From Streptomyces cellulosae (GTDB lineage: Bacteria > Actinomycetota > Actinomycetes > Streptomycetales > Streptomycetaceae): a stretch of DNA of 64,000 nt. The translations under genes were made by a program, and so were the position numbers. The notes beneath the pieces were generated by a model. It worked only from the letters and a program-made list of their open reading frames with translations. It was not told the DNA's origin and did not search any database. Positions 1-8,504 of this stretch are shown here, piece after piece; the stretch's first letter is position 1, and each line of letters begins with the position of its first letter. Where the stretch lies: NCBI RefSeq assembly GCF_000721105.1, contig NZ_JOEV01000011.1, positions 1 to 64,000 of the forward strand. Direction: 5' to 3'.

Positions 1-1746
1 GCCTGGAGCACCGGGGGGTGAGGGGGGCGGGGGCGTGCCGGGGGCGCCCCCGGTGGGGGGCGCGGACAGCACGGTCTCCGCACGGTGGGCGGCCCCGCGC
101 GCGCCGCCGGGTGAGCCCTGGGCGCCGGGGGCGCCCGGCATCCCCGGAGCAGCAGGAGGCTGAGGCGTACCCGGGGCACCCGGAGGACCCGGTGGGTGCG
201 GCGTACCGGGTGCGCCGGGGGCACCCGGCGGCTGCGGCGCGCCCGTACCGGGGCCCGGCCGCCCAGGATCGGCAAGCACCGTGGCGGCATGGTGGACACC
301 GCCCGGAGGCGTACCACCGGGCGCCCCCGGAACACCGGGCGGGTACGGCGCACCAGGCGGGTTCGGCGGACCGGGCGGCTTCGGCGCACCCGGCGCCTGC
401 GGACCGCCCGCAGCGGAGGGAGCCCCCGGCCCGGCGTCCGGCCCGTCAGGTCCGTCGGGTCCGGACGCCGACACGAACTGCGTCGGCACGTACCCACCCG
501 CCGCAGGCCCCGATGGCCCAGCCGGACCCGGCGTACCGGCCGGTCGCGCTCCCGGTGTACCCGGGGCGCCCGGCGGAGGCGGCGGATTCGCACCCGCGCC
601 CCGTGCGCGACGCGCCGGCGGCTCCGCCTTGCTCGTCGCGGCGTCGGCGATGTCCGCGGCGTTCGGCGCCGGCGACCGACCCGGACCACCGGCCCCGGCG
701 GCAGGAGGCTGCGGCGCCCCGCCCGCCGCCCCCTGCGGATACCCGTAGGAAGACCCACCCGGCGCAGACGGAGACGGCGGCGTGACACCGGCCCCGGCAC
801 CACCCGGGCCGTGCGGATAGCCGTACGACGACCCGCCCGGCGCACCGCCCTGAGGGCCCGGCGTGTTCGGTTCGTCCGCCGCCGGGGCGACCGAGGTCCG
901 CGGGAGTTGGCTCCCACCCGACATCAGGGCCGTCTTGGCGTCCGGCGGTGCCGTGGGCGGCCGGGCCTCGTCGTCGGAACCGCTCAGCGGAGGCGCGAAC
1001 ACCGTCGCCGGCAACGGTACGGAACGGTCCTCACCGGCATCCGCGTTGGTGTCCGTCCCGGCCCACGGCGTCGCCCCCGGCGGCACACTCGGCACCCCGG
1101 GCCCACCGGACGGCCCACCAGAAGCATCTGAAGCGGCAGCAGCCGCACCCGCCCCCACACCCCCGGGCCCGGCCTGCGTCTGGGGAAGCGCCCCCGCCCC
1201 GCCGACCGCAGCGGACCCAGGAGCCGGCGCCGAACCCGACACAGCACCCGAACCCCAGCCGACGCCGGAACCCGAACCCGAACCCGAAGCAGACTCAGCC
1301 GGACCCGGCCCCGAGACAGCCGAAGCCGGAGCCCCTGCCCCCGCGCCGGCCCCCGCGCCCCGCCGATCCGGAATCCCCAACTTGTCCGCCGCCTCCTGCA
1401 ACCACTCCGGCGGACTCAACAAGAACGACGTCTGATTCAGATCGACCCGAGCCGCAGGCGCCGGCACCGCGTCGGCGACGACGTCCGCACGGCCGTACTC
1501 CTCCTCGTACCGGCGGACCACCTCCCCCACCGGCAGCGCGGGCCACAACGTGGCCTCCCCGCTGTCCCGGGCGATCACCAGCCGCTGCGCACCCCCGTCC
1601 GAACGCGGCCCGTCCGCCCGGTCCTCCGCCCACACCACGAACCCGAGTCCGAACTCCCGCACCCGCACCTCACGATGCTGGTACGACGGCACATCGCCGT
1701 TGATCCACTCCTCCGCGCGCTCCTGCGCCTGCGCGAACGTCACCAT
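1..1746 (-). CDS. Imm35-like head with long Gly/Pro-rich region (partial, C-terminus off window)
   Basis: The reading frame stays open on the minus strand from the ATG at 1746 to the window edge (582 codons). About 90 N-terminal residues form a compact domain (GLGFVVWAED, then RLVIARDSGEATLWPALPVG) resembling the Imm35/YrhB immunity fold. The rest is low-complexity, with repeated PGGSSYGYP blocks and Pro/Ala/Gly runs, which usually link to a further C-terminal domain that cannot be seen here. A GGGGGAG site lies inside the end of the upstream SUKH gene and only 7 bases separate the two, so they are probably co-transcribed. Next to a YwqJ-type deaminase and two SUKH proteins, a role in a toxin/immunity system is likely, but whether this protein is effector or immunity cannot be decided from the visible part. 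Confidence 0.7.
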   Translation of the reverse strand, partial: MVTFAQAQERAEEWINGDVPSYQHREVRVREFGLGFVVWAEDRADGPRSDGGAQRLVIARDSGEATLWPALPVGEVVRRYEEEYGRADVVADAVPAPAARVDLNQTSFLLSPPEWLQEAADKLGIPDRRGAGAGAGAGAPASAVSGPGPAESASGSGSGSGVGWGSGAVSGSAPAPGSAAVGGAGALPQTQAGPGGVGAGAAAAASDASGGPSGGPGVPSVPPGATPWAGTDTNADAGEDRSVPLPATVFAPPLSGSDDEARPPTAPPDAKTALMSGGSQLPRTSVAPAADEPNTPGPQGGAPGGSSYGYPHGPGGAGAGVTPPSPSAPGGSSYGYPQGAAGGAPQPPAAGAGGPGRSPAPNAADIADAATSKAEPPARRARGAGANPPPPPGAPGTPGARPAGTPGPAGPSGPAAGGYVPTQFVSASGPDGPDGPDAGPGAPSAAGGPQAPGAPKPPGPPNPPGAPYPPGVPGAPGGTPPGGVHHAATVLADPGRPGPGTGAPQPPGAPGAPGTPHPPGPPGAPGTPQPPAAPGMPGAPGAQGSPGGARGAAHRAETVLSAPPTGGAPGTPPPPSPPGAPG

Positions 1747-1753
1747 CGCCGAC

Positions 1754-2773
1754 TCACTCCCCCACGGAAGACACGGGAACGGACTGCGCGAACCCGCCGT
1801 CCACCATCAGGTTCGCCACGGTCTCCAACTCCGGCGGATTGCCCGCGAGCCGCGACAGGAAGACGTCGAAATCCTCACCGCACGGCAACAGCAACCGCTC
1901 CACCCGCTCCGGCGGCGACCACGACGGATCCACGTCCCGCGCGTCGTCGTACGCGCAGAACCACACCGAACCGATCCGCTCGCCCTTCACCTTCACGGCC
2001 AGCAGACCGCCCTGCACGAACCCGACCCCCAGATAGTCCTTGGTCAGATGGTCACGCAGACACTTGTTCACGTACACCAGATCGTTGACCGCCGCCTCGT
2101 CCCGCACCGTGAAGAACGGCTGGTCCACCAGCAGCCCCAACTCCGCGTCCAACGCCGCACCCACCGGCGCACACCCGCCCGCCGCCTTCAGGAACGACCG
2201 GTACGCACCCGGCAACCGGTACCCGAGGTCCTCCTCGACCCCCTGCACCTGCGCCTCCGTCACCGCCACACCCGACTTCGGCAGCCCCACATGCACCGGA
2301 CGCGTCTCCTGCAACGGCCGCGTGCCGCGCTTCCCCTGGTCCACCACCGACGTCGCGATACCGCCGTGATGCCGCAACAACGCCTTCACCTCGACCGGAA
2401 CCAACTCCAGCCGCCGGGCACCGACCACGTGATGCCACGTCCAGCCATGCGGCGTCGCCACCGCCGGCACCGTGTCCCACAACTCGTGCCCCGTCGCCGA
2501 CAAGGCCGCGTTCGCCGACACATAGTCCGTCAGCCGCAACTCGTCGACCCCGAAACCCTCCGGCGGCTCCGCGATCTCCACCGCCGCCCGCGCATACGCC
2601 GAGAAGTCGGGATAACCACGCTCATCCACCCGAACCCCTCTCGGGTGACGGGCCGCCCGGACCGGATCCGGGAAATGCACGACCTGCCCGGCGTACGCCG
2701 CGTTCGGCGGCACACCCTGTCCCCCGGCCTGACGGCCGGGAGGCGCCCCGAGCCCGAGCCGACCTGTCGTCAT
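1754..2773 (-). CDS. SUKH (SMI1/KNR4) family protein
   Basis: A 339-residue protein. Its C-terminal half matches the SUKH pattern: an E-x-x-L-G-Y-R-L-P-x-x-Y-R-x-F-L-K-x-x-G-G block near residues 200-220, then LGLLVDQPFF and later KVKGERIGSVWFCAYDD. SUKH proteins are widespread immunity proteins against nuclease and deaminase toxins. The N-terminal 120 residues (HFPDPVRAARHPRGVRVDERG onward) are a separate segment I do not recognise. I chose the ATG at 2773 because an AGGGGG site stands 8 bases upstream; an in-frame start at 2794 is possible. It lies directly ahead of the Imm35-like gene and divergent from the deaminase gene. Confidence 0.8.
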   Translation of the reverse strand: MTTGRLGLGAPPGRQAGGQGVPPNAAYAGQVVHFPDPVRAARHPRGVRVDERGYPDFSAYARAAVEIAEPPEGFGVDELRLTDYVSANAALSATGHELWDTVPAVATPHGWTWHHVVGARRLELVPVEVKALLRHHGGIATSVVDQGKRGTRPLQETRPVHVGLPKSGVAVTEAQVQGVEEDLGYRLPGAYRSFLKAAGGCAPVGAALDAELGLLVDQPFFTVRDEAAVNDLVYVNKCLRDHLTKDYLGVGFVQGGLLAVKVKGERIGSVWFCAYDDARDVDPSWSPPERVERLLLPCGEDFDVFLSRLAGNPPELETVANLMVDGGFAQSVPVSSVGE

Positions 2774-3135
2774 GGCGGTTGCCCCCTGCGGCACTCTGTA
2801 CGACCCGTAGTGACCGACTCCGCGCCACTACGCCCCGTATCGACTGTCTCGTCCGTCACGACGTCCGTCTCGACCACGTCTCGACGCCCGCCCCGACTTC
2901 TGTCCACTTCACTCCACGCACCGACCGCGTGGATCGCGGTGCCGACAGCCTATGCGGTACGACGAACCCGGTCACCGGGCACCGGTCAGCACCCGTCCGC
3001 TTCCGTGACCCGCCGTCACCCCACCGTGACAGCCTGCCCGAACACGGGCGTGTCGCACCGCCCCAGCTTCCACACAGGGCACGCCATTTGGCAGTCTGTG
3101 TCCGCCGGGGGGATGCACGCGAGGGGATGACGATC
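2774..3135. other. Divergent intergenic region
   Basis: This is the 362-base spacer between the divergent SUKH and deaminase genes. I see no gene in it. A GTAGTG (2807-2812) / CACTAC (2826-2831) inverted repeat is the only regulatory-looking element, and it is weak. Promoters for both directions must lie here, but no convincing -35/-10 pair stands out. Confidence 0.4.
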
Positions 3136-3663
3136 ATGAACGCCACGCAGACGGGACCGCACCCAGGACCGCGACCGGGCACGTCCGGCGACCCCCGCAT
3201 CGGCTGGAGCAGCACCGACGCCCCGCACGCCCCCACCCTGCGCCACCGCCGCGACGGCATACTCCCCACCATCGCCGCCGCCCTCTCCGTCCGCGGCGCC
3301 ACCCTCACCGGCACCGCCGCCCGCGGCGACCAGCCTCCCGCCCTGCACCCCCTCGTCCAGGACTTCCTCGACACCCTCCCCAGCGGACAACGCGACCGCT
3401 TCACCGGCCGCTGCGCCGAAGCCCTGCTGATATCCCGCCACATCGCCGCCGTGGACGCCGCCCGCACCAAACGCGCCGCCCGCAAACCCCTGACCAACGG
3501 CGAAGCCCGAAGATCCCTCAAGCAGGCCAAACTCACCGCCCGCCACATCCGCGAGGACGGCGACCCCCTCCACGGCACCTTCGCCGCCCCCTGCCGAGCC
3601 TGCACCGCGCTCAGCGCCCACTTCGGAGTCCGCATCGTCGACTCCAGGACAACCGACGGCTGA
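3136..3663 (+). CDS. YwqJ-type nucleic acid/nucleotide deaminase-like protein
   Basis: A 175-residue protein with a deaminase-fold signature: RFTGRCAEALLISRHI around residues 90-105, giving the C-A-E in place of H-A-E, and AAPCRACTALSAHFGVRI near the C-terminus, giving the P-C-x-x-C zinc ligands. This arrangement is typical of YwqJ-like deaminases of bacterial polymorphic toxin systems, which are expected to deaminate nucleic acid bases. There is no signal peptide or trafficking domain, so it is a stand-alone domain here. The ATG at 3136 is preferred because GAGGGG lies 9 bases upstream; an in-frame ATG at 3127 abuts that site. It is followed by a repeat array and a SUKH-3 gene on the same strand. 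Confidence 0.72.
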   Translation: MNATQTGPHPGPRPGTSGDPRIGWSSTDAPHAPTLRHRRDGILPTIAAALSVRGATLTGTAARGDQPPALHPLVQDFLDTLPSGQRDRFTGRCAEALLISRHIAAVDAARTKRAARKPLTNGEARRSLKQAKLTARHIREDGDPLHGTFAAPCRACTALSAHFGVRIVDSRTTDG

Positions 3664-3691
3664 ACGCCGCGCCCCCTCCCCCACGTACCCC

Positions 3692-3791
3692 CGAACGATC
3701 ACGCACCACCGAACGACCGCGCACCACCGAACGATCACGCACCACCGAACGACCGCGCACCACCGAACGATCACGCACCACCGAACGACCT
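3692..3791 (+). repeat. Alternating 18-bp direct repeat array
   Basis: Five contiguous 18-bp units plus a partial sixth fill the gap between the deaminase and SUKH-3 genes. Two versions alternate, CGAACGATCACGCACCAC and CGAACGACCGCGCACCAC, which makes a 36-bp higher-order period. There are no spacers, so this is not a CRISPR array. It ends about 17 bases before the next start codon and would be transcribed as leader sequence. Confidence 0.9.
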
Positions 3792-3808
3792 CCACGAACG
3801 AAGGGCAG

Positions 3809-4300
3809 ATGCACCCCGACCGCACCACCACCCGCTTCGCCGTACCCGTCGACGCCGCCCTGCGCGCCGCCGGCTGGCAACCCGGACGCTGGGACATAAA
3901 ACAAGCCGAGATCTGGGCCGACGCCCTACGCGACCACACCTCACCCGCCGGACACCGGCACGCCGTCTTCCCCGCCGCCGTCGAAGCCTGGGCCGAATTC
4001 GGCGGACTCCACATCACCCCCACCGGCCCCGGCCGCCAGATCGCCCCCGCCGCCCTCCACCTCGACCCGCTGCACGGCCTCCACATGGCCCGCACCCTCG
4101 GCGACCTCGGCCGCGCCCTCGACACCGAGGTCTGCCCCCTCGGCGCCGAAACCGACACCCGGGCCCTCCTCGCCATCGACACCGAAGGCCGCGTCTACAC
4201 CCTCGACCACACCGGCGACTGGTACCTCGGCCCCGACCTCGACCGCGCCCTCACCACCCTCGTCTCCGGCACCGAACCCACCCGCCTCACCGCGAGCTGA
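3809..4300 (+). CDS. SUKH-3 domain immunity-like protein
   Basis: A 163-residue protein matching the SUKH-3 family along its length: RFAVPVDAALRAAGWQPGRW at the N-terminus, FPAAVEAWAEFGGLHI in the middle, the IAPAALHLDPL block, and a C-terminal part ending DWYLGPDLDRALTTLVSG. SUKH-3 proteins usually sit beside deaminase or nuclease toxin domains and are thought to bind and inhibit them. Its place directly downstream of the YwqJ-type deaminase, on the same strand, suggests it protects against that enzyme or a related one. A GAAGGGCAG stretch upstream can serve as ribosome binding site. Confidence 0.82.
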   Translation: MHPDRTTTRFAVPVDAALRAAGWQPGRWDIKQAEIWADALRDHTSPAGHRHAVFPAAVEAWAEFGGLHITPTGPGRQIAPAALHLDPLHGLHMARTLGDLGRALDTEVCPLGAETDTRALLAIDTEGRVYTLDHTGDWYLGPDLDRALTTLVSGTEPTRLTAS

Positions 4301-4365
4301 AGCCCCCAGCCGCACAGAACCAGAGCCGAGAGCCGCAGCAGAACCGGAACAACGACCCACAGGCC

Positions 4366-5676
4366 CTACGACGCCGGAATCACCGCCGACACCCGAAAAC
4401 CCCCCGCCTCCGTCGGCCCCGACACAAACACCCCGCCCAGCGCCAGGACCCGCTCCCTCATCCCCACCAGGCCATTGCCCCCCGACGGCAACCGCGCCGA
4501 CGCCGCCGACACCTCACCCGGCGGCTCGTTCTCCACCTGCATCGCGACCTCCGCCCCCCGGTGCGCCAACCGCACACGCGTCTTCGCACCCGCCGCATGC
4601 TTGTGGACGTTCGTCAACGCCTCCTGCACCACCCGGAACGCCGTCTGCTCGATCTCCGCCGCATACCCCCGCGACTCCCCCTCCACCGACAGCTCCACCA
4701 CCATCCCCGCCGCCGCCGACTGCCCCACCAGCACATCCAGATCCGACAGACACGGCCCGTCCGCCACACCCCCGTCCTCCACAGCCCGCGAAGCCGCCGC
4801 CGCAGCCGCCACCCCCACCGCCGCCAACGGCACACTCTCCCGCCGCGCCGCCCCCGTCTCACCACTGCGCAGCACCCCGAGCATCTCCCGCAACTCGGTC
4901 AACGCCTGCCGCCCCATGTCCCCCACCAGCGCGGCGTTCCTCACCGCCTTCTCGGGATCCTTCCGCGCAACCGCCTGCAACGCCGCCGCATGCACCACCA
5001 TCAGACTCACCCGATGCGCGACAACGTCATGCATCTCCCGCGCGATCCGCGTCCGCTCCTCGCCCCGCGCCCACTCGGCCCGCTCCTCGGCCCGCTCCGC
5101 CAACAACTGAAGCTCCCGCTCCAGACTGTCCGCCCGCTCCCGCAAACTCTCCATCAACCGCCGCCGCGCCCCGACGTACAGACCCAGCAGCACCGGCGGC
5201 GCGGTCAGTCCGAGCGACGTCGTGATCGACGCGAACGGGACGAACCAGTCCCCCAGCGTCAGATCCCCCCGCGCCATGTCCTGCCGCACCCGCACGAACG
5301 TCACGATCAACGTCCCCACCAGCGACATCCCCGCCAGCGAACCGATGATCCGACGCGGCAACTCCGACGCGGCCAGCGTGTACAGGCCGACGATGCCCAT
5401 CAGAAAGCCCATCTGGGCCGGCGTGATCGCGATCGACACCAGCACCACGGCGATCGGCCACCGACGCCGCAACACCAACACCGAGCCGGCCAGCAAACCG
5501 AACACGATCCCCGCACCGAGCGGAATCCCCGCGTCCCGCGCGAACGGAACCCCCTCCACGGCACACTCCACCGCGGACACCACCGCCAGACCCACGTCCA
5601 GCACCGCACTGCGCCTCCGCGCCCACCACCACGGCCCTTCCGCAGCCGTCGCGTGGTGTTCCCCCGTCGTGGTCAT
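4366..5676 (-). CDS. NarL/DesK-type sensor histidine kinase, orphan
   Basis: A 436-residue membrane kinase. After a cytoplasmic N-terminus there are several hydrophobic segments (about residues 25-160), then a coiled linker (ESLRERADSLERELQLLAERA). The HisKA_3 dimerisation box ERTRIAREMHDVVAHRVSLM carries the phospho-acceptor His. A HATPase_c domain follows, with the N box QEALTNVHKHA and a G box ending GGNGLVGMRERV. Such kinases normally pair with LuxR-type response regulators, but none is adjacent: the neighbours are a convergent SUKH-3 gene and a divergent HTH gene. The ATG at 5676 has a GGAGG very close by. What signal it senses is unknown. Confidence 0.88.
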   Translation of the reverse strand: MTTTGEHHATAAEGPWWWARRRSAVLDVGLAVVSAVECAVEGVPFARDAGIPLGAGIVFGLLAGSVLVLRRRWPIAVVLVSIAITPAQMGFLMGIVGLYTLAASELPRRIIGSLAGMSLVGTLIVTFVRVRQDMARGDLTLGDWFVPFASITTSLGLTAPPVLLGLYVGARRRLMESLRERADSLERELQLLAERAEERAEWARGEERTRIAREMHDVVAHRVSLMVVHAAALQAVARKDPEKAVRNAALVGDMGRQALTELREMLGVLRSGETGAARRESVPLAAVGVAAAAAASRAVEDGGVADGPCLSDLDVLVGQSAAAGMVVELSVEGESRGYAAEIEQTAFRVVQEALTNVHKHAAGAKTRVRLAHRGAEVAMQVENEPPGEVSAASARLPSGGNGLVGMRERVLALGGVFVSGPTEAGGFRVSAVIPAS

Positions 5677-5838
5677 GCCCTCCAGCCTACGGTCGCCGGG
5701 CGCCCCTTTTCCGGTGAGTTTCCGTGACTGGCCTACACCACAGTCCGTAACCGAACAGAAGCGAAACCAACCGATATCCCTCGAACTGCTGAACCAGCCC
5801 CCGTTCGACCCCGGAAGATCGCATTCCGCCCGGACGGT

Positions 5839-6705
5839 ATGCCTATGGCACATCCACAAGGCAAGTACGCGGATTTCGAGGGGCTGCGGGAGCGGGCGGT
5901 GGCGCTGCGGCGCGGCGGCTACAGCCTTCGGCAGATCCGCGACGAGCTGAAGATCTTCAACAACGACATCCTCAACCAACTGGTGAAGGGGGAGCCGCCG
6001 CCGGAATGGACGAAGCGGCCGAACGCGAAGGACGACCTGCGAGAGCGGGCACGCGAGTTGCGGCTCCAGGGCTGGACGTACGACCAGATCGAGGCGGAAC
6101 TTGGCTGTTCGAGGAGTTCGGTGTCGCTGTGGGTGCGGGACTTGCCGAAGCCGGAGCCGCGCTACACACCGGAGGAGCATCGGGAACTCATGCAGGCTGG
6201 GCTGACGCGACTGCGCAACGCGCAAGACGAGGAGCGCGAGCAGGTCAAGAAAGGCGCCGCTCGGGAGATCGGCGAACTCACCGACCGAGAGCTGTTCATG
6301 GCCGGCATCGCGCTCTACTGGGCCGAGGGACAGAAGAGCAAGCCGTACCAGCGCCGTGAAGCGGTCAACTTCGTCAACAGTGATCCGGCAGTGATCCAGG
6401 TGTTCCTCGCCTGGCTCGACATGCTGGGTGTGGCCCGCGATCGCCTCGGGTTCCGGGTCATGATCCATGAGAGCGCGGATGTGGCTGGCGCAGAACAGCA
6501 CTGGGCCGATCTCGTCGGTATCGACGTCTCGTCTCTTCAACGGACAACGCTCAAGAAGCACAACCCTAAGACCGTCAGGAAGAACACCGGTGACAGCTAT
6601 CGCGGCTGCCTCGTCGTCCGAGTCCGGCAAGGAGCCGAGTTGTACTGCCGCATCGAGGGTTGCTGGAGCGGAATAGCTGCTGGCGCCACCGCGCGACTCG
6701 GGTAA
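5839..6705 (+). CDS. HTH protein with LAGLIDADG-like C-terminal domain
   Basis: A 288-residue protein. Two helix-turn-helix-like segments are visible: residues about 8-45 (LRERAVALRRGGYSLRQIRD) and about 65-100 (LRLQGWTYDQIEAELGCSRS followed by SVSLWVRDL). The C-terminal part (LFMAGIALYWAEGQKSKPY, then VNFVNSDPAVIQVFLAWLD, ending RIEGCWSGI) resembles LAGLIDADG-fold nuclease-like domains, but I see no clear catalytic motif. The gene has lower GC than its surroundings: 32 of 60 bases in 6541-6600. It ends 14 bases before a tRNA-Gln gene. These features hint at a mobile or horizontally acquired gene. ATG at 5845 is an alternative start; neither has a strong ribosome site. Confidence 0.6.
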   Translation: MPMAHPQGKYADFEGLRERAVALRRGGYSLRQIRDELKIFNNDILNQLVKGEPPPEWTKRPNAKDDLRERARELRLQGWTYDQIEAELGCSRSSVSLWVRDLPKPEPRYTPEEHRELMQAGLTRLRNAQDEEREQVKKGAAREIGELTDRELFMAGIALYWAEGQKSKPYQRREAVNFVNSDPAVIQVFLAWLDMLGVARDRLGFRVMIHESADVAGAEQHWADLVGIDVSSLQRTTLKKHNPKTVRKNTGDSYRGCLVVRVRQGAELYCRIEGCWSGIAAGATARLG

Positions 6706-6719
6706 GGTCTGAGGCACTG

Positions 6720-6793
6720 TCCCCCGTGGTGTAACCAGGCAGCACACCAAGTTTTGGTCTTGGCAGGTCAAGGTTCGAATCCTTGCGGGGGAG
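6720..6793 (+). tRNA. tRNA-Gln (anticodon TTG)
   Basis: The acceptor arms TCCCCCG and CGGGGGA pair perfectly. The anticodon stem CCAAG/CTTGG closes a seven-base loop TTTTGGT whose middle triplet is TTG, reading CAA glutamine codons. The T arm is CAAGG-TTCGAAT-CCTTG. The 3' CCA is not encoded, as is common in Streptomyces. Confidence 0.93.
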
Positions 6794-6922
6794 CCGCAGT
6801 GCACAACACTTCGGTTCGGGCCCTGACCACACAGTCAGGGCCCACTCTCATGTCCCCCAAGAAACGCCCCGGTATCCTGCGGATGTCCACCCCCACCGCA
6901 TCCAAAGCCGAAGGGCAACCCC

Positions 6923-8371
6923 GTGAGCGCCATTCGCCCGGCAGCCGTCGTCGTTCTCGCAGCGGGTGAGGGCACCCGTATGAAGTCGGCCACACCCAAG
7001 GTCCTGCACGAGATCTGTGGCCGTTCCCTCGTGGGGCATGTTCTCGCCGCCGCCCGTGAGTTGGACCCCGAGAACCTCGTCGTGGTCGTGGGTCACGCCC
7101 GCGAGAAGGTCTCCGCGCACCTCACCAAGATCGACGCCCAGGTCCGTACCGCCGTGCAGGCGCAGCAGAACGGCACCGGGCATGCCGTACGGATGGCGTT
7201 GGAGGAGCTCGGTGGTTCCGTGGACGGGACGGTCGTCGTCGTGTGCGGTGACACTCCGCTTCTCACTGGGGAGACGCTTCAGTCGCTGGCTGCGACGCAC
7301 TCCGGCGACGGCAACGCGGTCACCGTTCTCACCGCGGAGGTGCCGGATGCGACCGGGTACGGGCGGATCGTGCGGGACGGGGCTTCGGGGGCGGTGACCG
7401 GGATCGTCGAGCACAAGGACGCCACGGAGTCGCAGCGGGCGATCCGGGAGATCAACTCGGGGGTGTTCGCGTTCGACGGGCAGTTGCTCGCGGACGCGCT
7501 GGGGAAGGTGCGTACGGACAACTCGCAGGGCGAGGAGTATCTGACCGACGTGCTCGGGATTCTCCGTGAGGCGGGGCACCGTGTGGGGGCGTGTGTCGCC
7601 GGTGACCATCGGGAGATCGCCGGGATCAACAACCGTGTGCAGCTCTCTCAGGCGGGGCGGATCCTCAACGACCGGCTGCTGGCCGGCGCGATGCTGGCCG
7701 GCGTGACCGTCGTCGACCCTGCCACTACGTGGGTCGATGTGACGGTGACGTTCGAGCAGGATGCCACGGTCCTGCCGGGTACGCAGTTGCACGGGTCGAC
7801 GCATCTGGGCGAGGGCGCGGTTGTGGGGCCCAACAGCCGTCTGACGGATACGCGGGTCGGGGCCGGTGCCCGGGTCGACAACACGGTCGCCGACGGTGCC
7901 GAGGTCGGTGCGGAGGCGTCGGTCGGGCCGTTCGCCTATCTGCGGCCGGGGACGCGGTTGGGGGCGAAGGGCAAGATCGGGACGTACGTGGAGACGAAGA
8001 ACGCCTCCATCGGGGAGGGGACGAAGGTTCCGCACCTCTCCTATGTGGGGGACGCGACGATCGGTGAGTACACCAACATCGGTGCGGCGAGTGTGTTCGT
8101 GAACTATGACGGGCAGGACAAGCACCACACCACGGTGGGCTCTCATTGCCGTACGGGTTCGGACAACATGTTTGTGGCTCCTGTCACGGTCGGGGACGGT
8201 GCGTACACCGCCGCGGGGTCCGTGATCACGAAGGATGTGCCGCCCGGTTCGTTGGCTGTGGCCCGCGGTCAGCAGCGGAATATCGAGGGTTGGGTGGCTC
8301 GTAAGCGTCCGGGGAGCGCGGCGGCGAAGGCGGCCGAGGCGGCGTCGCGTCGGGAGGACGGCGAGGGCTGA
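6923..8371 (+). CDS. glmU: Bifunctional GlmU, UDP-GlcNAc synthesis
   Basis: A 482-residue cytoplasmic enzyme that acetylates glucosamine-1-phosphate and then uridylylates it, giving UDP-GlcNAc for peptidoglycan. The N-terminal uridyltransferase has the signature [20 protein letters not shown] and the downstream [14 protein letters not shown] and VCGDTPLL blocks. The C-terminal half is a left-handed beta-helix of hexapeptide repeats ([46 protein letters not shown]), with [10 protein letters not shown] contributing to the acetyltransferase site. The GTG start at 6923 has an AAGGG site. It sits just ahead of prs, an arrangement common in actinobacteria and firmicutes. Confidence 0.97.
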   Translation: MSAIRPAAVVVLAAGEGTRMKSATPKVLHEICGRSLVGHVLAAARELDPENLVVVVGHAREKVSAHLTKIDAQVRTAVQAQQNGTGHAVRMALEELGGSVDGTVVVVCGDTPLLTGETLQSLAATHSGDGNAVTVLTAEVPDATGYGRIVRDGASGAVTGIVEHKDATESQRAIREINSGVFAFDGQLLADALGKVRTDNSQGEEYLTDVLGILREAGHRVGACVAGDHREIAGINNRVQLSQAGRILNDRLLAGAMLAGVTVVDPATTWVDVTVTFEQDATVLPGTQLHGSTHLGEGAVVGPNSRLTDTRVGAGARVDNTVADGAEVGAEASVGPFAYLRPGTRLGAKGKIGTYVETKNASIGEGTKVPHLSYVGDATIGEYTNIGAASVFVNYDGQDKHHTTVGSHCRTGSDNMFVAPVTVGDGAYTAAGSVITKDVPPGSLAVARGQQRNIEGWVARKRPGSAAAKAAEAASRREDGEG

Positions 8372-8504
8372 CCGGAAACGTGTGCGCCTGACACGGCGTA
8401 CCGTGATAAGTGCGCGCTCGCACCCCACCAGCCGTGACGGCCTCTCGCAGCCAGTTGAGACGGTCGTCCGGTACCCGCTGAGAAACCTCTGAGGAGACAG
8501 TGCT

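Noticed and set aside
3692..3791. CRISPR array or iteron origin
   Set aside because: Units are directly adjacent without spacers, and no replication or cas genes are near.
6923..8371. Mobile element next to the tRNA including glmU
   Set aside because: glmU is normal in composition and in its usual neighbourhood; only the gene before the tRNA looks foreign.
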